This document shows positions 1 through 9,007 of a stretch of 64,000 bases of DNA, one piece after another. Every line of letters begins with the position of its first letter. Within the stretch, counting starts at the first letter, position 1. The stretch is from an uncultured Gellertiella sp. (GTDB lineage Bacteria > Pseudomonadota > Alphaproteobacteria > Rhizobiales > Rhizobiaceae). The stretch spans positions 3,130,001 through 3,194,000 of the forward strand of contig NZ_OY735139.1 in assembly GCF_963457605.1 (NCBI RefSeq). Reading direction: 5' to 3'. Below the pieces are notes generated by a model that saw only the letters and a list, made by a program, of their open reading frames with translations, was not told the DNA's origin and searched no databases. Both the position numbers and the translations under genes were made by a program.

Positions 1-1
1 T

Positions 2-1036
2 ATGGTATCGGAATCCCCACCCTTCTGGTGGATGCGGCCTGACTGGCGGGCGATCTCGCTTTATCCCCTGTCGCTGATCTATGGCTCCATTGCGGGCTAT
101 CGCATGCGGCGGGGCAGGCGGGCGCTTCTGGCGGTGCCGGTGATCTGCGCCGGGAATCTTACCGCTGGTGGCGCGGGCAAGACGCCGACGGCGCTGGCGC
201 TGGCGAAGGCGGCAAGGGCGAGGGGCCATGTGCCGGGGTTCCTGAGCCGGGGCTATGGCGGCGGGCTCGATGTCACCACGCTTGTCGATCCCCATCACCA
301 CCGCGCCGATGCGGTCGGCGACGAACCGCTGCTGCTGGCGCGCGAGGCGCTGACCGTCATTTCCCGGCGCAGGCTCGACGGTGCCCGGATGCTGATCGCG
401 CAAGGGGCGACGCTGATCATCATGGATGACGGCTTCCAGAGTGCGACGCTCGGGCTCGATTACGCGCTGGTGGTGGTCGACAGCCTGAGGGCCATCGGCA
501 ACGGCTTCGTCATTCCCGCCGGACCGGTGCGCGCGCCGATGGCGGAACAGTTTCGCCACATGACGGCGCTTCTGAAGGTCGGTGATGGCGATGGCGCGGA
601 TTTTCTGGTGCGCCGCGCCGCACGCGCGGGCATGCCGGTGATGAGTGCCCGTCTGGAGCCAAGGCCGATGCCGGAGCTTCAAGGGTGCCGGGTGCTGGCC
701 TTTGCGGGCATTGCCGATCCGGACAAGTTTTTCCGCACCGCCCAAAGCCTCGGGGCCGAGATTGTCGAGCGCCGGCATTTCCCCGATCACAGCCATCTCG
801 AACCCGACCAGATCGCCGATCTGCTGGCGACGGCGGCCCGCGACAACCTGACCCTCATCACCACCGCCAAGGATCATGTCCGGCTGAAGGGCCATTCGGG
901 GCTTGCCGCCGAACTGGCGGGCCGGGCGCTGGTGGTCGAGGTCGAGATGCAGTTCGACGATCCCCGCGCACCGAGGCAGATTATCGACCGGGCGACGGAT
1001 GCGGCGCGGGCGCGGCTGCTTGTCGCGAAGAAATGA
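2..1036 (+). CDS. lpxK: tetraacyldisaccharide 4'-kinase LpxK
   Basis: LpxK phosphorylates the 4' position of the lipid A disaccharide-1-phosphate with ATP at the inner membrane (Raetz pathway). The 344-residue product has the family's usual length. It shows a short N-terminal membrane-associated stretch (about residues 18-33), the P-loop GGAGKT at 56-61, and the family motif MDDGFQ at 141-146. The ATG at position 2 lies at the very edge of the window, but the N-terminus looks like that of complete rhizobial LpxK. In relatives lpxK sits with kdtA upstream and with DUF2093 and mutL downstream; here ilvE and two small loci lie between lpxK and DUF2093. Confidence 0.95.
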   Translation: MVSESPPFWWMRPDWRAISLYPLSLIYGSIAGYRMRRGRRALLAVPVICAGNLTAGGAGKTPTALALAKAARARGHVPGFLSRGYGGGLDVTTLVDPHHHRADAVGDEPLLLAREALTVISRRRLDGARMLIAQGATLIIMDDGFQSATLGLDYALVVVDSLRAIGNGFVIPAGPVRAPMAEQFRHMTALLKVGDGDGADFLVRRAARAGMPVMSARLEPRPMPELQGCRVLAFAGIADPDKFFRTAQSLGAEIVERRHFPDHSHLEPDQIADLLATAARDNLTLITTAKDHVRLKGHSGLAAELAGRALVVEVEMQFDDPRAPRQIIDRATDAARARLLVAKK

Positions 1037-1218
1037 GGATTTTCCCCGCTTGTGTCGCGCCGTGCCGCTCGCTAATGGAAGAGGCAATGCGCCCTGCCGG
1101 TGACGATGGGTCGGCGGACCGGGCGAGTGAATAGACGAGACAGCGGATATGAGCCGCCGGGAACGGCAAGCGTTTGGCGGCGAGGGCCGGTTAGGGCCTC
1201 CAGAAGAAGGTTGGCAAA

Positions 1219-2316
1219 ATGAACGACATGACGACACTGCCCGAATTCACCATCGAGCCGCATCCGGCCCCGGTGTCCGCGGCCGACCGTGGCAAGCTGA
1301 TGGAAGCGCTTGGCTTCGGCAAGGTGTTTACCGACCATATGGTGCTGGTGCGCTGGAGCCCGGACAAGGGCTGGCACGATGCCAAGGTCACGGCCCGCAG
1401 GCCGCTCGAAATCGATCCGGCGAGCGCCGTCCTGCATTACGCCCAGGAAATCTTCGAGGGCCTGAAGGCCTACAAGGCTGCCGATGGCCGCGTGCTCCTG
1501 TTCCGGCCGGAACAAAATGCCCAGCGTTTCAACCAGTCGGCCTCGCGTATGGCGATGCCGGAAGTGCCGGAAGCGCTGTTCATCAAGGCCATCGAAGCGC
1601 TGGTCCAGACCGACCGGGCCTGGATTCCGTCGGGCGATGCCAGCCTCTATCTCCGCCCCTTCATGTTTGCCAACGAGGCCTTCCTCGGGGTGCGCCCGGC
1701 GAACGAGTATATCTTCTGCGTCATCGCCTCGCCGGTCGGTGCCTATTTCAAGGGCGGCAGCAAGGCCGTGTCGCTGTGGGTCGAGACCCATTATACCCGT
1801 GCGGCAACCGGCGGCACCGGTGCTGCGAAATGCGGCGGCAATTATGCAGGCAGCCTCGTTGCCCAGGCGGTTGCGGCAAGGCATGGCTGCGACCAGGTGG
1901 TGTTTCTCGATGCCGCCGAGCACAAGTGGATCGAGGAACTCGGCGGCATGAACGTGTTCTTCGTCATGGATGACAACACGCTCGTCACCCCGCCGCTCGG
2001 CACCATCCTGCCCGGCATCACCCGCAAGTCGATCATGACCATTGCCGCCGAGCGCGGCCTCAAGGTCATCGAGCGGCTCTATTCCTTCGCCGAATGGCAG
2101 CAGGACGCGACCTCGGGTCGCCTGAAGGAAGCCTTCGCCTGCGGCACCGCCGCCGTGCTAGCCGGCATCGGCAAGGTCCGCCACGCCGACGGCGAATTCG
2201 CCATCGGCGACGGCGAAACCGGTCCGCTCACCCAGTCGATCCGCGAGGAACTGGTGAAGATCCAGACCGGCCAGACCAATGACGGCCACGGCTGGGTCCG
2301 CGAAGTCAGGGTCTGA
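1219..2316 (+). CDS. ilvE: branched-chain amino acid aminotransferase
   Basis: PLP-dependent class IV aminotransferase that interconverts leucine, isoleucine and valine with their 2-oxo acids, using 2-oxoglutarate/glutamate. The 365-residue length and the internal signature around GTGAAKCGGNYAG (the lysine at 204 is the expected Schiff-base residue) match the longer type II BCAT group. The ELGGMNVFFV segment near residue 240 is also typical. It is a single gene, 182 bp after lpxK, with a weak purine-rich site upstream of the ATG. I see no obvious attenuator or regulatory leader. Confidence 0.95.
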   Translation: MNDMTTLPEFTIEPHPAPVSAADRGKLMEALGFGKVFTDHMVLVRWSPDKGWHDAKVTARRPLEIDPASAVLHYAQEIFEGLKAYKAADGRVLLFRPEQNAQRFNQSASRMAMPEVPEALFIKAIEALVQTDRAWIPSGDASLYLRPFMFANEAFLGVRPANEYIFCVIASPVGAYFKGGSKAVSLWVETHYTRAATGGTGAAKCGGNYAGSLVAQAVAARHGCDQVVFLDAAEHKWIEELGGMNVFFVMDDNTLVTPPLGTILPGITRKSIMTIAAERGLKVIERLYSFAEWQQDATSGRLKEAFACGTAAVLAGIGKVRHADGEFAIGDGETGPLTQSIREELVKIQTGQTNDGHGWVREVRV

Positions 2317-2462
2317 ATTTTGGCGAGGGGGGGGCCGGGCTTGCCCGGTGGCCTTCCCTCTGCCGCCAGCCTCCGCCTCTCTCCCCGGCAGGGCAGGGAG
2401 GGGTGAACGACATGCAAAGAGCGCGGCGTAACCTGCCCCGGCCCGAATACAGTCCCGCCTGA

Positions 2463-2606
2463 TCAGCCGATCAGGCCGGTCACGTAAAAGGTCAGCGCCG
2501 AAATCGCTCCGGCTGCGGGCAGGGTGATGATCCAGGCGACGACGATATTGCCGGCCAGGCCCCAGCGCACCGCCGAAACCCGTCGTGCCGCAAAACCGGT
2601 TCCCAT
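2463..2606 (-). pseudogene. C-terminal relic of a PiT-family phosphate transporter
   Basis: About 47 codons read as the end of a PiT-type inorganic phosphate permease: a GTGFAARR segment, then SAVRWGLAGNIV and a final membrane helix (AWIITLPAAGAISAL) before the TGA stop. No transporter sequence can be found upstream. Homology stops at the methionine at 2606, exactly where a piece of the palindromic repeat seen elsewhere in this window begins (about 2592-2624). This is a decayed gene, not a functional small protein. The longer open frame to 2741 has no recognisable content. Confidence 0.7.
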
Positions 2607-2624
2607 ATTTTCCCTGACAAACTC
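2592..2624 (-). repeat. partial copy of palindromic repeat, module A
   Basis: Read on the minus strand, this stretch starts with GAGTTTGTCAGGGAAAA and continues through a segment ending CCGGTTTT. It matches the first half of the repeats at 14095, 14175 and 30189. It abuts, and partly overlaps, the start of the PiT transporter relic. Just beyond it lies a perfect 8-bp hairpin (GCCGACAG/CTGTCGGC, 2635-2662). Confidence 0.6.
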
Positions 2625-2791
2625 CAGGTCAAAAGCCGACAGACGGGATAAACCCTGTCGGCGACGCGGATCTGTTCCATTTCCACACATATCGCGGGGG
2701 TCGGGGCGTTCCGGCGGGCAAAGCCGTTGACGGGATCTCAAGATCCCCGTGCGATGATGGCAGCCATCGACCCCAAACCGGAGCTGTTCAC

Positions 2792-3097
2792 ATGAGCCTG
2801 TCTGCCATCATGGGTATTGCCGTATCGGGCCTGCAGGCGCAGTCGACCCGGGTTGCGGCCATTGCCAACAATGTTGCCAACAGCGACACGCCGGGCTACC
2901 GCCGCTTGCGCACCGACATGACGGCGGGCAATCCCGGCGTTTCGGCGCGTGTGACGGCGGACGGGGATGGCGATGTCGATCCCACGGGCGAGATGACCGG
3001 GATGATCGAGGCCGGGGAAAGTTTTGCGGCAAATGCCTCGGTCTTCGACACCGGTGCCAGCCTCTGGGACATGCTGCTGTCGATGAAGCGGGATTGA
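2792..3097 (+). CDS. small flagellar basal-body rod-like protein
   Basis: The 101-residue product has the N-terminal signature of flagellar rod/hook proteins (SGLQAQSTRVAAIANNVANSD, residues 13-33, then TPGYRR). Its C-terminal helix ending SLWDMLLSMKRD resembles the Flg_bbr_C element. FlgB/FlgC/FlgG keep a long middle domain between these ends; here the two ends are joined by only about 30 residues. No other flagellar gene is in the first 50 kb. It has a GGAG site 8 nt before the ATG. It may be an accessory rod-like or secreted protein; the role is unknown. Confidence 0.75.
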   Translation: MSLSAIMGIAVSGLQAQSTRVAAIANNVANSDTPGYRRLRTDMTAGNPGVSARVTADGDGDVDPTGEMTGMIEAGESFAANASVFDTGASLWDMLLSMKRD

Positions 3098-3104
3098 AAC
3101 CGGA

Positions 3105-3341
3105 TCAGCGGGCGGCGGTCTGCACCGGCAGGGCTCCGGCCCGCTTTTCGGCCTCGCAGGAAGCCGTGACATCGACATAGGGTTCCTGCCTTGCGACGCT
3201 CCAGTAGCGCAGTTCTTCGAGCGGAATGGCCCGGCCGGTCATGGCGCAGATCACGTGCGAGCCCGGCAGCAGGATCTGGAAATCGCCGTCGAGATACCTG
3301 ATCTTCGCCTCGCGGTTGCCGCCGCCGTCAAACCGGTTCAT
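3105..3341 (-). CDS. DUF2093 domain-containing protein
   Basis: A 78-residue protein with the DUF2093 pattern: a conserved RYLDGDFQILLPG stretch near the N-terminus, then CAMTG and IPLEELRYWSV. The function is unknown. In rhizobia the gene is usually a neighbour of mutL and lpxK, as here (79 bp after mutL on the same strand). The start at 3341 (MNRFDGG) is preferred to the upstream one because family members begin there. It ends 7 bp from the stop of the convergent rod-like gene. Confidence 0.85.
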   Translation of the reverse strand: MNRFDGGGNREAKIRYLDGDFQILLPGSHVICAMTGRAIPLEELRYWSVARQEPYVDVTASCEAEKRAGALPVQTAAR

Positions 3342-3420
3342 CCTGGGTCTCCTGCCTCTGATCATGCCCCTGCCTTATACCCACCGGCGCGGGAATTCCA
3401 GCCCCTCCGGCCGGCGCCGT

Positions 3421-5232
3421 TCAGCGGCCGAACAGCCGCTCGATATCGGCAAGCTTGAGTTCGATATAGGTCGGACGACCGTGATTGCACTGGCCGGAGC
3501 CGGGGGTGGCCTCCATTTCGCGCAGCAGCGCATTCATCTCCTCCGCCCGCAGCCGCCGTCCCGAACGCACCGAGCCGTGGCAGGCCATGGTGGCGGCGAC
3601 ATAATCGAGCTTGGCGGGAAGCGAGGCGGCCTGGTCCCATTCGGCAATCTCGTCGGCAAGCTGGCGGATCAGCCCGACCGCATTGACCTCGCCGAGCATG
3701 GCAGGCGTCTCGCGCACCGCAATCGCGCCGGGTCCGAAGCGCTCGATGCCGAGGCCCATCGCCGAAAATCCCTCCGCATGCTGCATCAGCCGGTCGCAGT
3801 CTTCTTCCGGCAGGTCGATGATCTCCGGGATCAGCAGCATCTGGGCGGCGCGCTCGCGCGATTCGAGACTCTTCTTCAGGCCTTCGTAGACCAGCCTTTC
3901 ATGGGCGGCATGCTGGTCGACGATGACAAGCCCGTCCTGGGTCTGGGCAATGATGTAATTCTGGTGCAACTGCGCGCGGGCAGCGCCCAGCGGATAGTCG
4001 GGCCCGGCTGGTTCGCCGGTGGCTGAACCGGCATCGAGCCGGGCAGAGGGGGGAGCCGCCTGCGCAAAGGTCGACTGCCCCGCCTCCGACAGCACGCCCT
4101 GAAAGCCCGGACCACCCGCCGCGAGCGGCCGGCTCGGCGACTGGCCGGGCGACCAGGGCTGCGACGGCTGCGGGCTGCGGTGAAAGGGCGAAAAGCCGGG
4201 CCGGAAGGCCGACATCATCGAGGCCGCCCCTGTCGTTGCCGCCCGCGACCCCTCGCGCGACAGCACTTCGCGCAAGCCCCCGATGATCAGCCCCCGGATC
4301 AGGCCGGGATCACGGAAACGCACGTCTGATTTTGCCGGATGGACATTGACGTCGACCAGGTCGGGATCAAGGCTCAGCGACAGGACCGCGACCGGATAGC
4401 GGCCCTGCGGCACCGTATCGGCATAGGCGGCGCGGATCGATTGCAGGATCAGCTTGTCCTGCACCGGGCGGCCATTGACGAAGGCATATTGATGGGCGCT
4501 GTTGCCGCGGTTGAAGGTAGGGACACCGGCAAAGCCCGACAGCGACACTTCCTCGCGCCCCGCCTCGACGGCAATCGCATTGTCGCGGAACTCCGCCCCC
4601 AGCACCTGCGCCATGCGGGCGAGGCTGTCGTCGCCGCAGCCGGGAAATTCGAGCGTGGTGCGGTCGGAACCCGACAGCACGAAACGGATCGCCGGAAAGG
4701 CAATCGCCATCCGCTTCACCACCTCGGTGATCGCCCCCGCCTCGGCCCGTTCCGTCTTCAGGAATTTCAGCCGTGCCGGGGTGGCAAAGAACAGGTCGCG
4801 CACCTCGACCGTGGTGCCGGGATTGTGGGGGGCGGGGCGGGGCGCGGAGACCTTGCCGCCCTCGACCTCGATGCGCAGCGCCGCGCCGTCGCCCGGCCTG
4901 CGGCTGGTCACCGACAGGCGCGCGACCGAACCGATCGAGGGCAGGGCCTCGCCGCGAAAGCCGAGGGTGCGGATATCCATGAGCGAGGTGGAGATCTTCG
5001 AGGTGCAATGGCGGCGGATCGCCAGCTCCAGATCCTCCGGCCCCATGCCGCAGCCGTTGTCGGTAACGCGCAGCAGGGTCTTGCCGCCGCCACCGGTGGC
5101 AATCTCGATGCGGCTTGCCCCGGCATCGATGGCATTTTCGATCAGTTCCTTGGCGGCACTGGCCGGTCGTTCGATGACCTCGCCGGCGGCAATCTGGTTG
5201 ATCAGGGTTTCGGACAGCTGTTTGACGGACAT
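3421..5232 (-). CDS. mutL: DNA mismatch repair protein MutL
   Basis: MutL couples MutS mismatch recognition to strand incision. The 603-residue product has the GHKL ATPase N-terminus ([20 protein letters not shown] and [10 protein letters not shown] motifs in the first 100 residues), a proline/serine-rich linker at about 320-410, and the C-terminal dimerisation domain. The C-terminal domain carries [12 protein letters not shown] (about residues 437-448), which fits the endonuclease motif DQHA(x)2E(x)4E, and a CNHGRP motif near the end. It is therefore predicted to nick DNA itself, as expected in bacteria without MutH. It is transcribed towards DUF2093. Confidence 0.97.
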   Translation of the reverse strand: MSVKQLSETLINQIAAGEVIERPASAAKELIENAIDAGASRIEIATGGGGKTLLRVTDNGCGMGPEDLELAIRRHCTSKISTSLMDIRTLGFRGEALPSIGSVARLSVTSRRPGDGAALRIEVEGGKVSAPRPAPHNPGTTVEVRDLFFATPARLKFLKTERAEAGAITEVVKRMAIAFPAIRFVLSGSDRTTLEFPGCGDDSLARMAQVLGAEFRDNAIAVEAGREEVSLSGFAGVPTFNRGNSAHQYAFVNGRPVQDKLILQSIRAAYADTVPQGRYPVAVLSLSLDPDLVDVNVHPAKSDVRFRDPGLIRGLIIGGLREVLSREGSRAATTGAASMMSAFRPGFSPFHRSPQPSQPWSPGQSPSRPLAAGGPGFQGVLSEAGQSTFAQAAPPSARLDAGSATGEPAGPDYPLGAARAQLHQNYIIAQTQDGLVIVDQHAAHERLVYEGLKKSLESRERAAQMLLIPEIIDLPEEDCDRLMQHAEGFSAMGLGIERFGPGAIAVRETPAMLGEVNAVGLIRQLADEIAEWDQAASLPAKLDYVAATMACHGSVRSGRRLRAEEMNALLREMEATPGSGQCNHGRPTYIELKLADIERLFGR

Positions 5233-5657
5233 GCCGCAGGTCTAGCCGGATTCGCGCCCGCCCGCCAATTCAATATCGGAGGCCTCGCCAGGCCACCGGC
5301 TTGCAGATGCATTTCTGAGAAATCGTTTTCATACGCAGCTGTTAACATAATGTGCCATTGCTTTTTAATGCCGCTTTAACGATCAGCTGTCAGATTGCAA
5401 TTGTCTGCCATGGGTGCAGATCGACGGTTGCATTCCGTCCGGCAAGATCAGTGGTGCTGGCTCCACTGTGTCCGATTTGCCGGTGAGCCCTGTCCACCGG
5501 GCCGTTCCAGCATGTTTCCCCCACCACCAAAGTGCGAACCAGGCGATGTCCCTTCTCCTTGTCGGCCCATACCAAGCGCCCGCCCGCCCGAATCCCGCCA
5601 GGATGCGGTCGCGCATGGACGTCCCAAGGTTGTGCTGCGCCAGCGGGGAGGTCGGGC
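5233..5657. other. divergent intergenic region, no gene
   Basis: A 425-bp stretch between the divergent mutL and the PAS/receiver gene. The mutL-proximal half is AT-richer (a TTAACATAATG stretch near 5340) and probably holds promoters. The rest is GC-rich, with open frames that resemble no known protein. Confidence 0.5.
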
Positions 5658-7376
5658 ATGGATGAGTTCCTGACTGCCGCGACGGACATGCAGTCGCCGC
5701 TGCTCGACATTCTGTGTGACGCACTGCCCGCCGGGCTGCTGGTCTATGACCGCAATGACCTGATCACCTTTGCCTCCAGGCAGATCCTGAATTTCTTCTC
5801 GCTGCCAACCGATGTGATGTTGCCCGGAACGCGGCTGCGCGATTTTCTCGGTGCCGTCTTCGACACCCGGCCGCGCAGTGCCGAACCCGGTCGCGGCGCG
5901 GTCAGCCGGGAGGACTGGATCGCCGAGCGGCTGGCCAGCCATTGGCGGGAACGGTCCGATCTGGTGGAAAACCACAGCTATGGCCGCTGGGTCCGCTTCG
6001 TCAAGCGGCGTTTTCCGAATGGCAGCGGCATCTGCATCATGACGGATGTCTCCGAACACCACAAACGCGAGGAACAATGGCGCAGCGACCTCGCGCGCGT
6101 TCAACTGACCGAGGAAATTCTCGACAACCTGCCTTTCCCCGTCTTCGTCAAGGATCAGGGCCTTGCCTATGTGGCGATCAACCGCGCCTTCTGCCACCTG
6201 CGTGGTCTGGAGGCCGTCGAGATCCTCGGGCGGACCGTTTTTGATTTTGCCCCGCGGCCCGTTGCCGAGGTGTTTGACGCGGCGGACCGCCAGGTGCTGG
6301 AAACCGGCGATATGGTGACCGTGCCCGAGCGGCTGGTCAGCCCGGATGGCGGGGAAATCTCGGTGATCACCCGCAAACTCCGGATCGGCAAGCCCGGTCG
6401 CCATTACCTGCTGACGACGATGGAAGACATTACCGAACTGTCGGCGGGACTGGCGGCGGACGAGGGGGCGGAAAACTGGCCCGCCACCAAGTTCGATCCA
6501 GCCCAGTTCCCGAATGTCGAGCGGGGCGATCCCTATCTCTCGACCCTGCTGGCCGAAGCCCGGGTGAAACCCATCGAAACCATCCTGCCCGAGCGGTTCC
6601 ATGGCAGGCGCGTGCTGCTGGTGTCTTCCGATGTCACCGTCGCCGCCCAGGCCGAACGGGTCTTCAATCGGCTGAGCGTCGAATTCTGCTGCGTCACCAG
6701 CGCCCTCGAACAGGAAGCTTTCCTGCGCACCGCCGGTGAATGCGGGGTCGATATCGACGTGCTGGTGATTGATTCGCAGATGGAATCGCGCAGCATCGAA
6801 CTGGCCGAACATCACGGCATCAATGTGCTGGTGATGGATGGCTACCATATGGCGGGCGAATTGTCCTATCAGCTGGTCCGCCACTTCAACAGTCCCTGGG
6901 GTCGCCAGCGCCAGCAGGACCGCAATCCGCTGGCGGACTGGGACATCGAAACCATCGTCGCCGAGCCGCATCTGGCGCTGAGCATGGTCGATGTGCTGGT
7001 TGTCGAGGACAACCCGGTCAACCAGATCGTCTTTTCCCAGATCCTCGAAGGCCTCGGTCACTCCTGGCGGATTGCCGAAACCGGCGAAGAGGCGCTGAAA
7101 CTTGCCCCGGACCTGATGCCGCGCCTTGTTCTCATCGATCAGACCCTGCCCGGACTGTCGGGACTGGAACTGGCACGGCGCCTGGGCGAGAGCGACTGCG
7201 GGCTCGCCGACATCCCGCTGATCGGCGTCATTGTCGCCGGTCAGGAACCGGACCGGGCAGCCTGCCTTGCAGCGGGCATGTGCGATACGCTGATGAAGCC
7301 GGTCAGCCCCGAGACGCTCGAAACCCTGCTGCGCAGCCATCTCGGTGCGGACACCAGAGCCGTGGCCGCAGCCTGA
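5658..7376 (+). CDS. PAS-PAS protein with C-terminal receiver domain, no kinase
   Basis: A 572-residue signalling protein. Residues about 10-125 and 145-260 are PAS-like (LPAGLLVYDRNDLITFAS; LPFPVFVKDQGLAYVAINRAF), each followed by a linker resembling a PAC segment. Residues about 310-420 look like a degenerate receiver with no clear acceptor Asp. The C-terminal domain (about 445-560) is a true receiver: VLVVEDNPVNQ, LIDQTLPGLSG with the acceptor Asp, and MKPVS. The conserved Thr/Ser position appears to be Ile. There is no HisKA or HATPase domain, so it cannot phosphorylate itself. The ATG at 5658 follows a GGGGAGG site. It lies upstream of a c-di-GMP enzyme on the same strand; output and partner are unknown. 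Confidence 0.8.
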   Translation: MDEFLTAATDMQSPLLDILCDALPAGLLVYDRNDLITFASRQILNFFSLPTDVMLPGTRLRDFLGAVFDTRPRSAEPGRGAVSREDWIAERLASHWRERSDLVENHSYGRWVRFVKRRFPNGSGICIMTDVSEHHKREEQWRSDLARVQLTEEILDNLPFPVFVKDQGLAYVAINRAFCHLRGLEAVEILGRTVFDFAPRPVAEVFDAADRQVLETGDMVTVPERLVSPDGGEISVITRKLRIGKPGRHYLLTTMEDITELSAGLAADEGAENWPATKFDPAQFPNVERGDPYLSTLLAEARVKPIETILPERFHGRRVLLVSSDVTVAAQAERVFNRLSVEFCCVTSALEQEAFLRTAGECGVDIDVLVIDSQMESRSIELAEHHGINVLVMDGYHMAGELSYQLVRHFNSPWGRQRQQDRNPLADWDIETIVAEPHLALSMVDVLVVEDNPVNQIVFSQILEGLGHSWRIAETGEEALKLAPDLMPRLVLIDQTLPGLSGLELARRLGESDCGLADIPLIGVIVAGQEPDRAACLAAGMCDTLMKPVSPETLETLLRSHLGADTRAVAAA

Positions 7377-7660
7377 GCCTTCCCCCGCATCTTGCGGCAA
7401 ACCCGGCCAACCTGGTCTTCCTTGTTCTGGCCGCTGTCTTTCGCGTGGACGCTTTCCGTGACTCATCCCTCAAAAATCAGGGGCAATTGCCCGTATAAGG
7501 ATATTATTGTGAGATAATGGATTCCTTAAGAGTTGATCGGGCATCTTAAGACAATGACACGGAAATTCATGCATTTGCAGGTGCTGTGCAGTCCAGGAGT
7601 ACCGCTTTTTGGTTGTATCCACTTGCATGCATGCACCCCCTAACCACGCAGGACCTTGGA
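7377..7660. other. intergenic region with a 12-bp palindrome
   Basis: A 284-bp stretch between two signalling genes. It becomes AT-rich after 7490 and contains the perfect palindrome TGCATGCATGCA (7624-7635), about 25 bp before the chosen start of the GGDEF-EAL gene. No separate gene or clear terminator is visible. Confidence 0.4.
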
Positions 7661-9004
7661 ATGACGCTGACTGAGGAGATGTCGCAGCAGGTCAGCCAGA
7701 ATGAGCTGCAGGCGATGGCCTATACGGATGCCCTGACCGGGCTCGGCAACCGTCACCGGATGCGCGACAAGATGCGCCGTCTGGTGAGCGAGCGTGCCTG
7801 CGATCCCGCGCCCTTTGCCATCTGCATTGCCAATCTCGACGGGTTCAAGCCGATCAACGATCTGTTCGGCATGGCGGCGGGTGACGAAATCCTCTGCCAG
7901 GTCGCCCACCGGCTGCGCGCCTGCATTCCCGATGGCGCCACCGTGACCCGCCAGGGCGGCGACGAATTTGCCTTCCTGTTCCCGCTGGTCTTCGAGCGCA
8001 CCGGGGCGGAGAAGATCGGCCAGATGATCCGTGACGTGCTGTCGGCCCCCTATGATCTCGGCGACCGCAATGTCCGGCTGTCCGCCTCCTTCGGTTTCGC
8101 CATCCATCCCTTTGCGGGTGAGGATTTCGACGATCTGTTCAAGAGTGCCGAGACCGCGCTCTATCGCTCCAAGCGCCGGGGCCGGGGGCAGATCACCGTC
8201 TATTCCCAGCAGATCGCCCAGGAGATGAAGCGGGCGACGCAGCTCGAGCAGGCCTTGCGCAATGCCATCATCAACGACGCCGTGGATGTGCATTTCCAGC
8301 CGATCGTCACGCTGAAAACCGGTGTTCCCGTCGGGTTCGAGGCGCTCGCCCGCTGGAACGACCCCGATCTCGGCTTTGTCTCGCCCGCAATCTTCGTGCC
8401 GCTGGCCGAAGAGCGCGGCTTCATCGACGCCCTGTCGGAAACCCTGTTGCGCAAGGCTACGGAGGCAGCCCTTTCCTGGCCGCGCGAGCTGTTCCTGTCC
8501 TTCAATCTCTCCTCGGCGCAACTGATGGATCCGGCCACCGCCAGCACCATCTTTTCCATTCTCAACCGCACCGGCTTTGATCCGCAGCGGCTGGAGCTGG
8601 AAATCACCGAAACCGCGATGATGACCTCGGCGGAAACGGCGCAGCGCATCCTGCTCGATCTCCGGCAGATGGGGATGCGCATCTCGCTCGACGATTTCGG
8701 CACCGGCCAGTCGAGCCTCGGCAGGCTTCGGGATTTCACCTTCGACAAGGTCAAGATCGACCGCGCCTTCGTCGCCCGCATCACCACCGACAGCGCTTCA
8801 GAACATATCATCAAGGCGATCATCGCCATGTGTGACGGCATGGGCCTGTCGGTCGTCGCCGAAGGCATCGAGCACCTGGAAGAAGCGGAAATCCTGAAGC
8901 GCTTCGGCTGTGCGCTCGGCCAGGGCTATTATTTCGGCAAACCGACCGATGCTGCCGTCACCAGCCGCTATCTCAACGAGAAATATTACGAACAGGCGGG
9001 GTGA
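7661..9004 (+). CDS. GGDEF-EAL cyclic di-GMP enzyme
   Basis: A cytoplasmic protein of about 447 residues with no membrane segment. An N-terminal diguanylate cyclase domain carries an intact GGDEF (RQGGDEFAF). A C-terminal EAL phosphodiesterase domain carries FEALARW, the Asn motif SFNLSSAQL, LEITETAMM, DDFGTGQSSL, VVAEGIE and QGYYFGKP, so its catalytic residues are present. The inhibitory I-site RxxD normally just upstream of GGDEF is absent (Pro and Ala occupy the two positions). The domains could make or degrade c-di-GMP; the full EAL set favours phosphodiesterase activity. Starts at 7586 (GTG) and 7631 are also open. Confidence 0.92.
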   Translation: MTLTEEMSQQVSQNELQAMAYTDALTGLGNRHRMRDKMRRLVSERACDPAPFAICIANLDGFKPINDLFGMAAGDEILCQVAHRLRACIPDGATVTRQGGDEFAFLFPLVFERTGAEKIGQMIRDVLSAPYDLGDRNVRLSASFGFAIHPFAGEDFDDLFKSAETALYRSKRRGRGQITVYSQQIAQEMKRATQLEQALRNAIINDAVDVHFQPIVTLKTGVPVGFEALARWNDPDLGFVSPAIFVPLAEERGFIDALSETLLRKATEAALSWPRELFLSFNLSSAQLMDPATASTIFSILNRTGFDPQRLELEITETAMMTSAETAQRILLDLRQMGMRISLDDFGTGQSSLGRLRDFTFDKVKIDRAFVARITTDSASEHIIKAIIAMCDGMGLSVVAEGIEHLEEAEILKRFGCALGQGYYFGKPTDAAVTSRYLNEKYYEQAG

Positions 9005-9007
9005 GGG

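Noticed and set aside
1072-1923. Long minus-strand open frame opposite ilvE
   Set aside because: It is a shadow of the high-GC ilvE frame; the composition is His/Arg/Gly-rich and matches no family.
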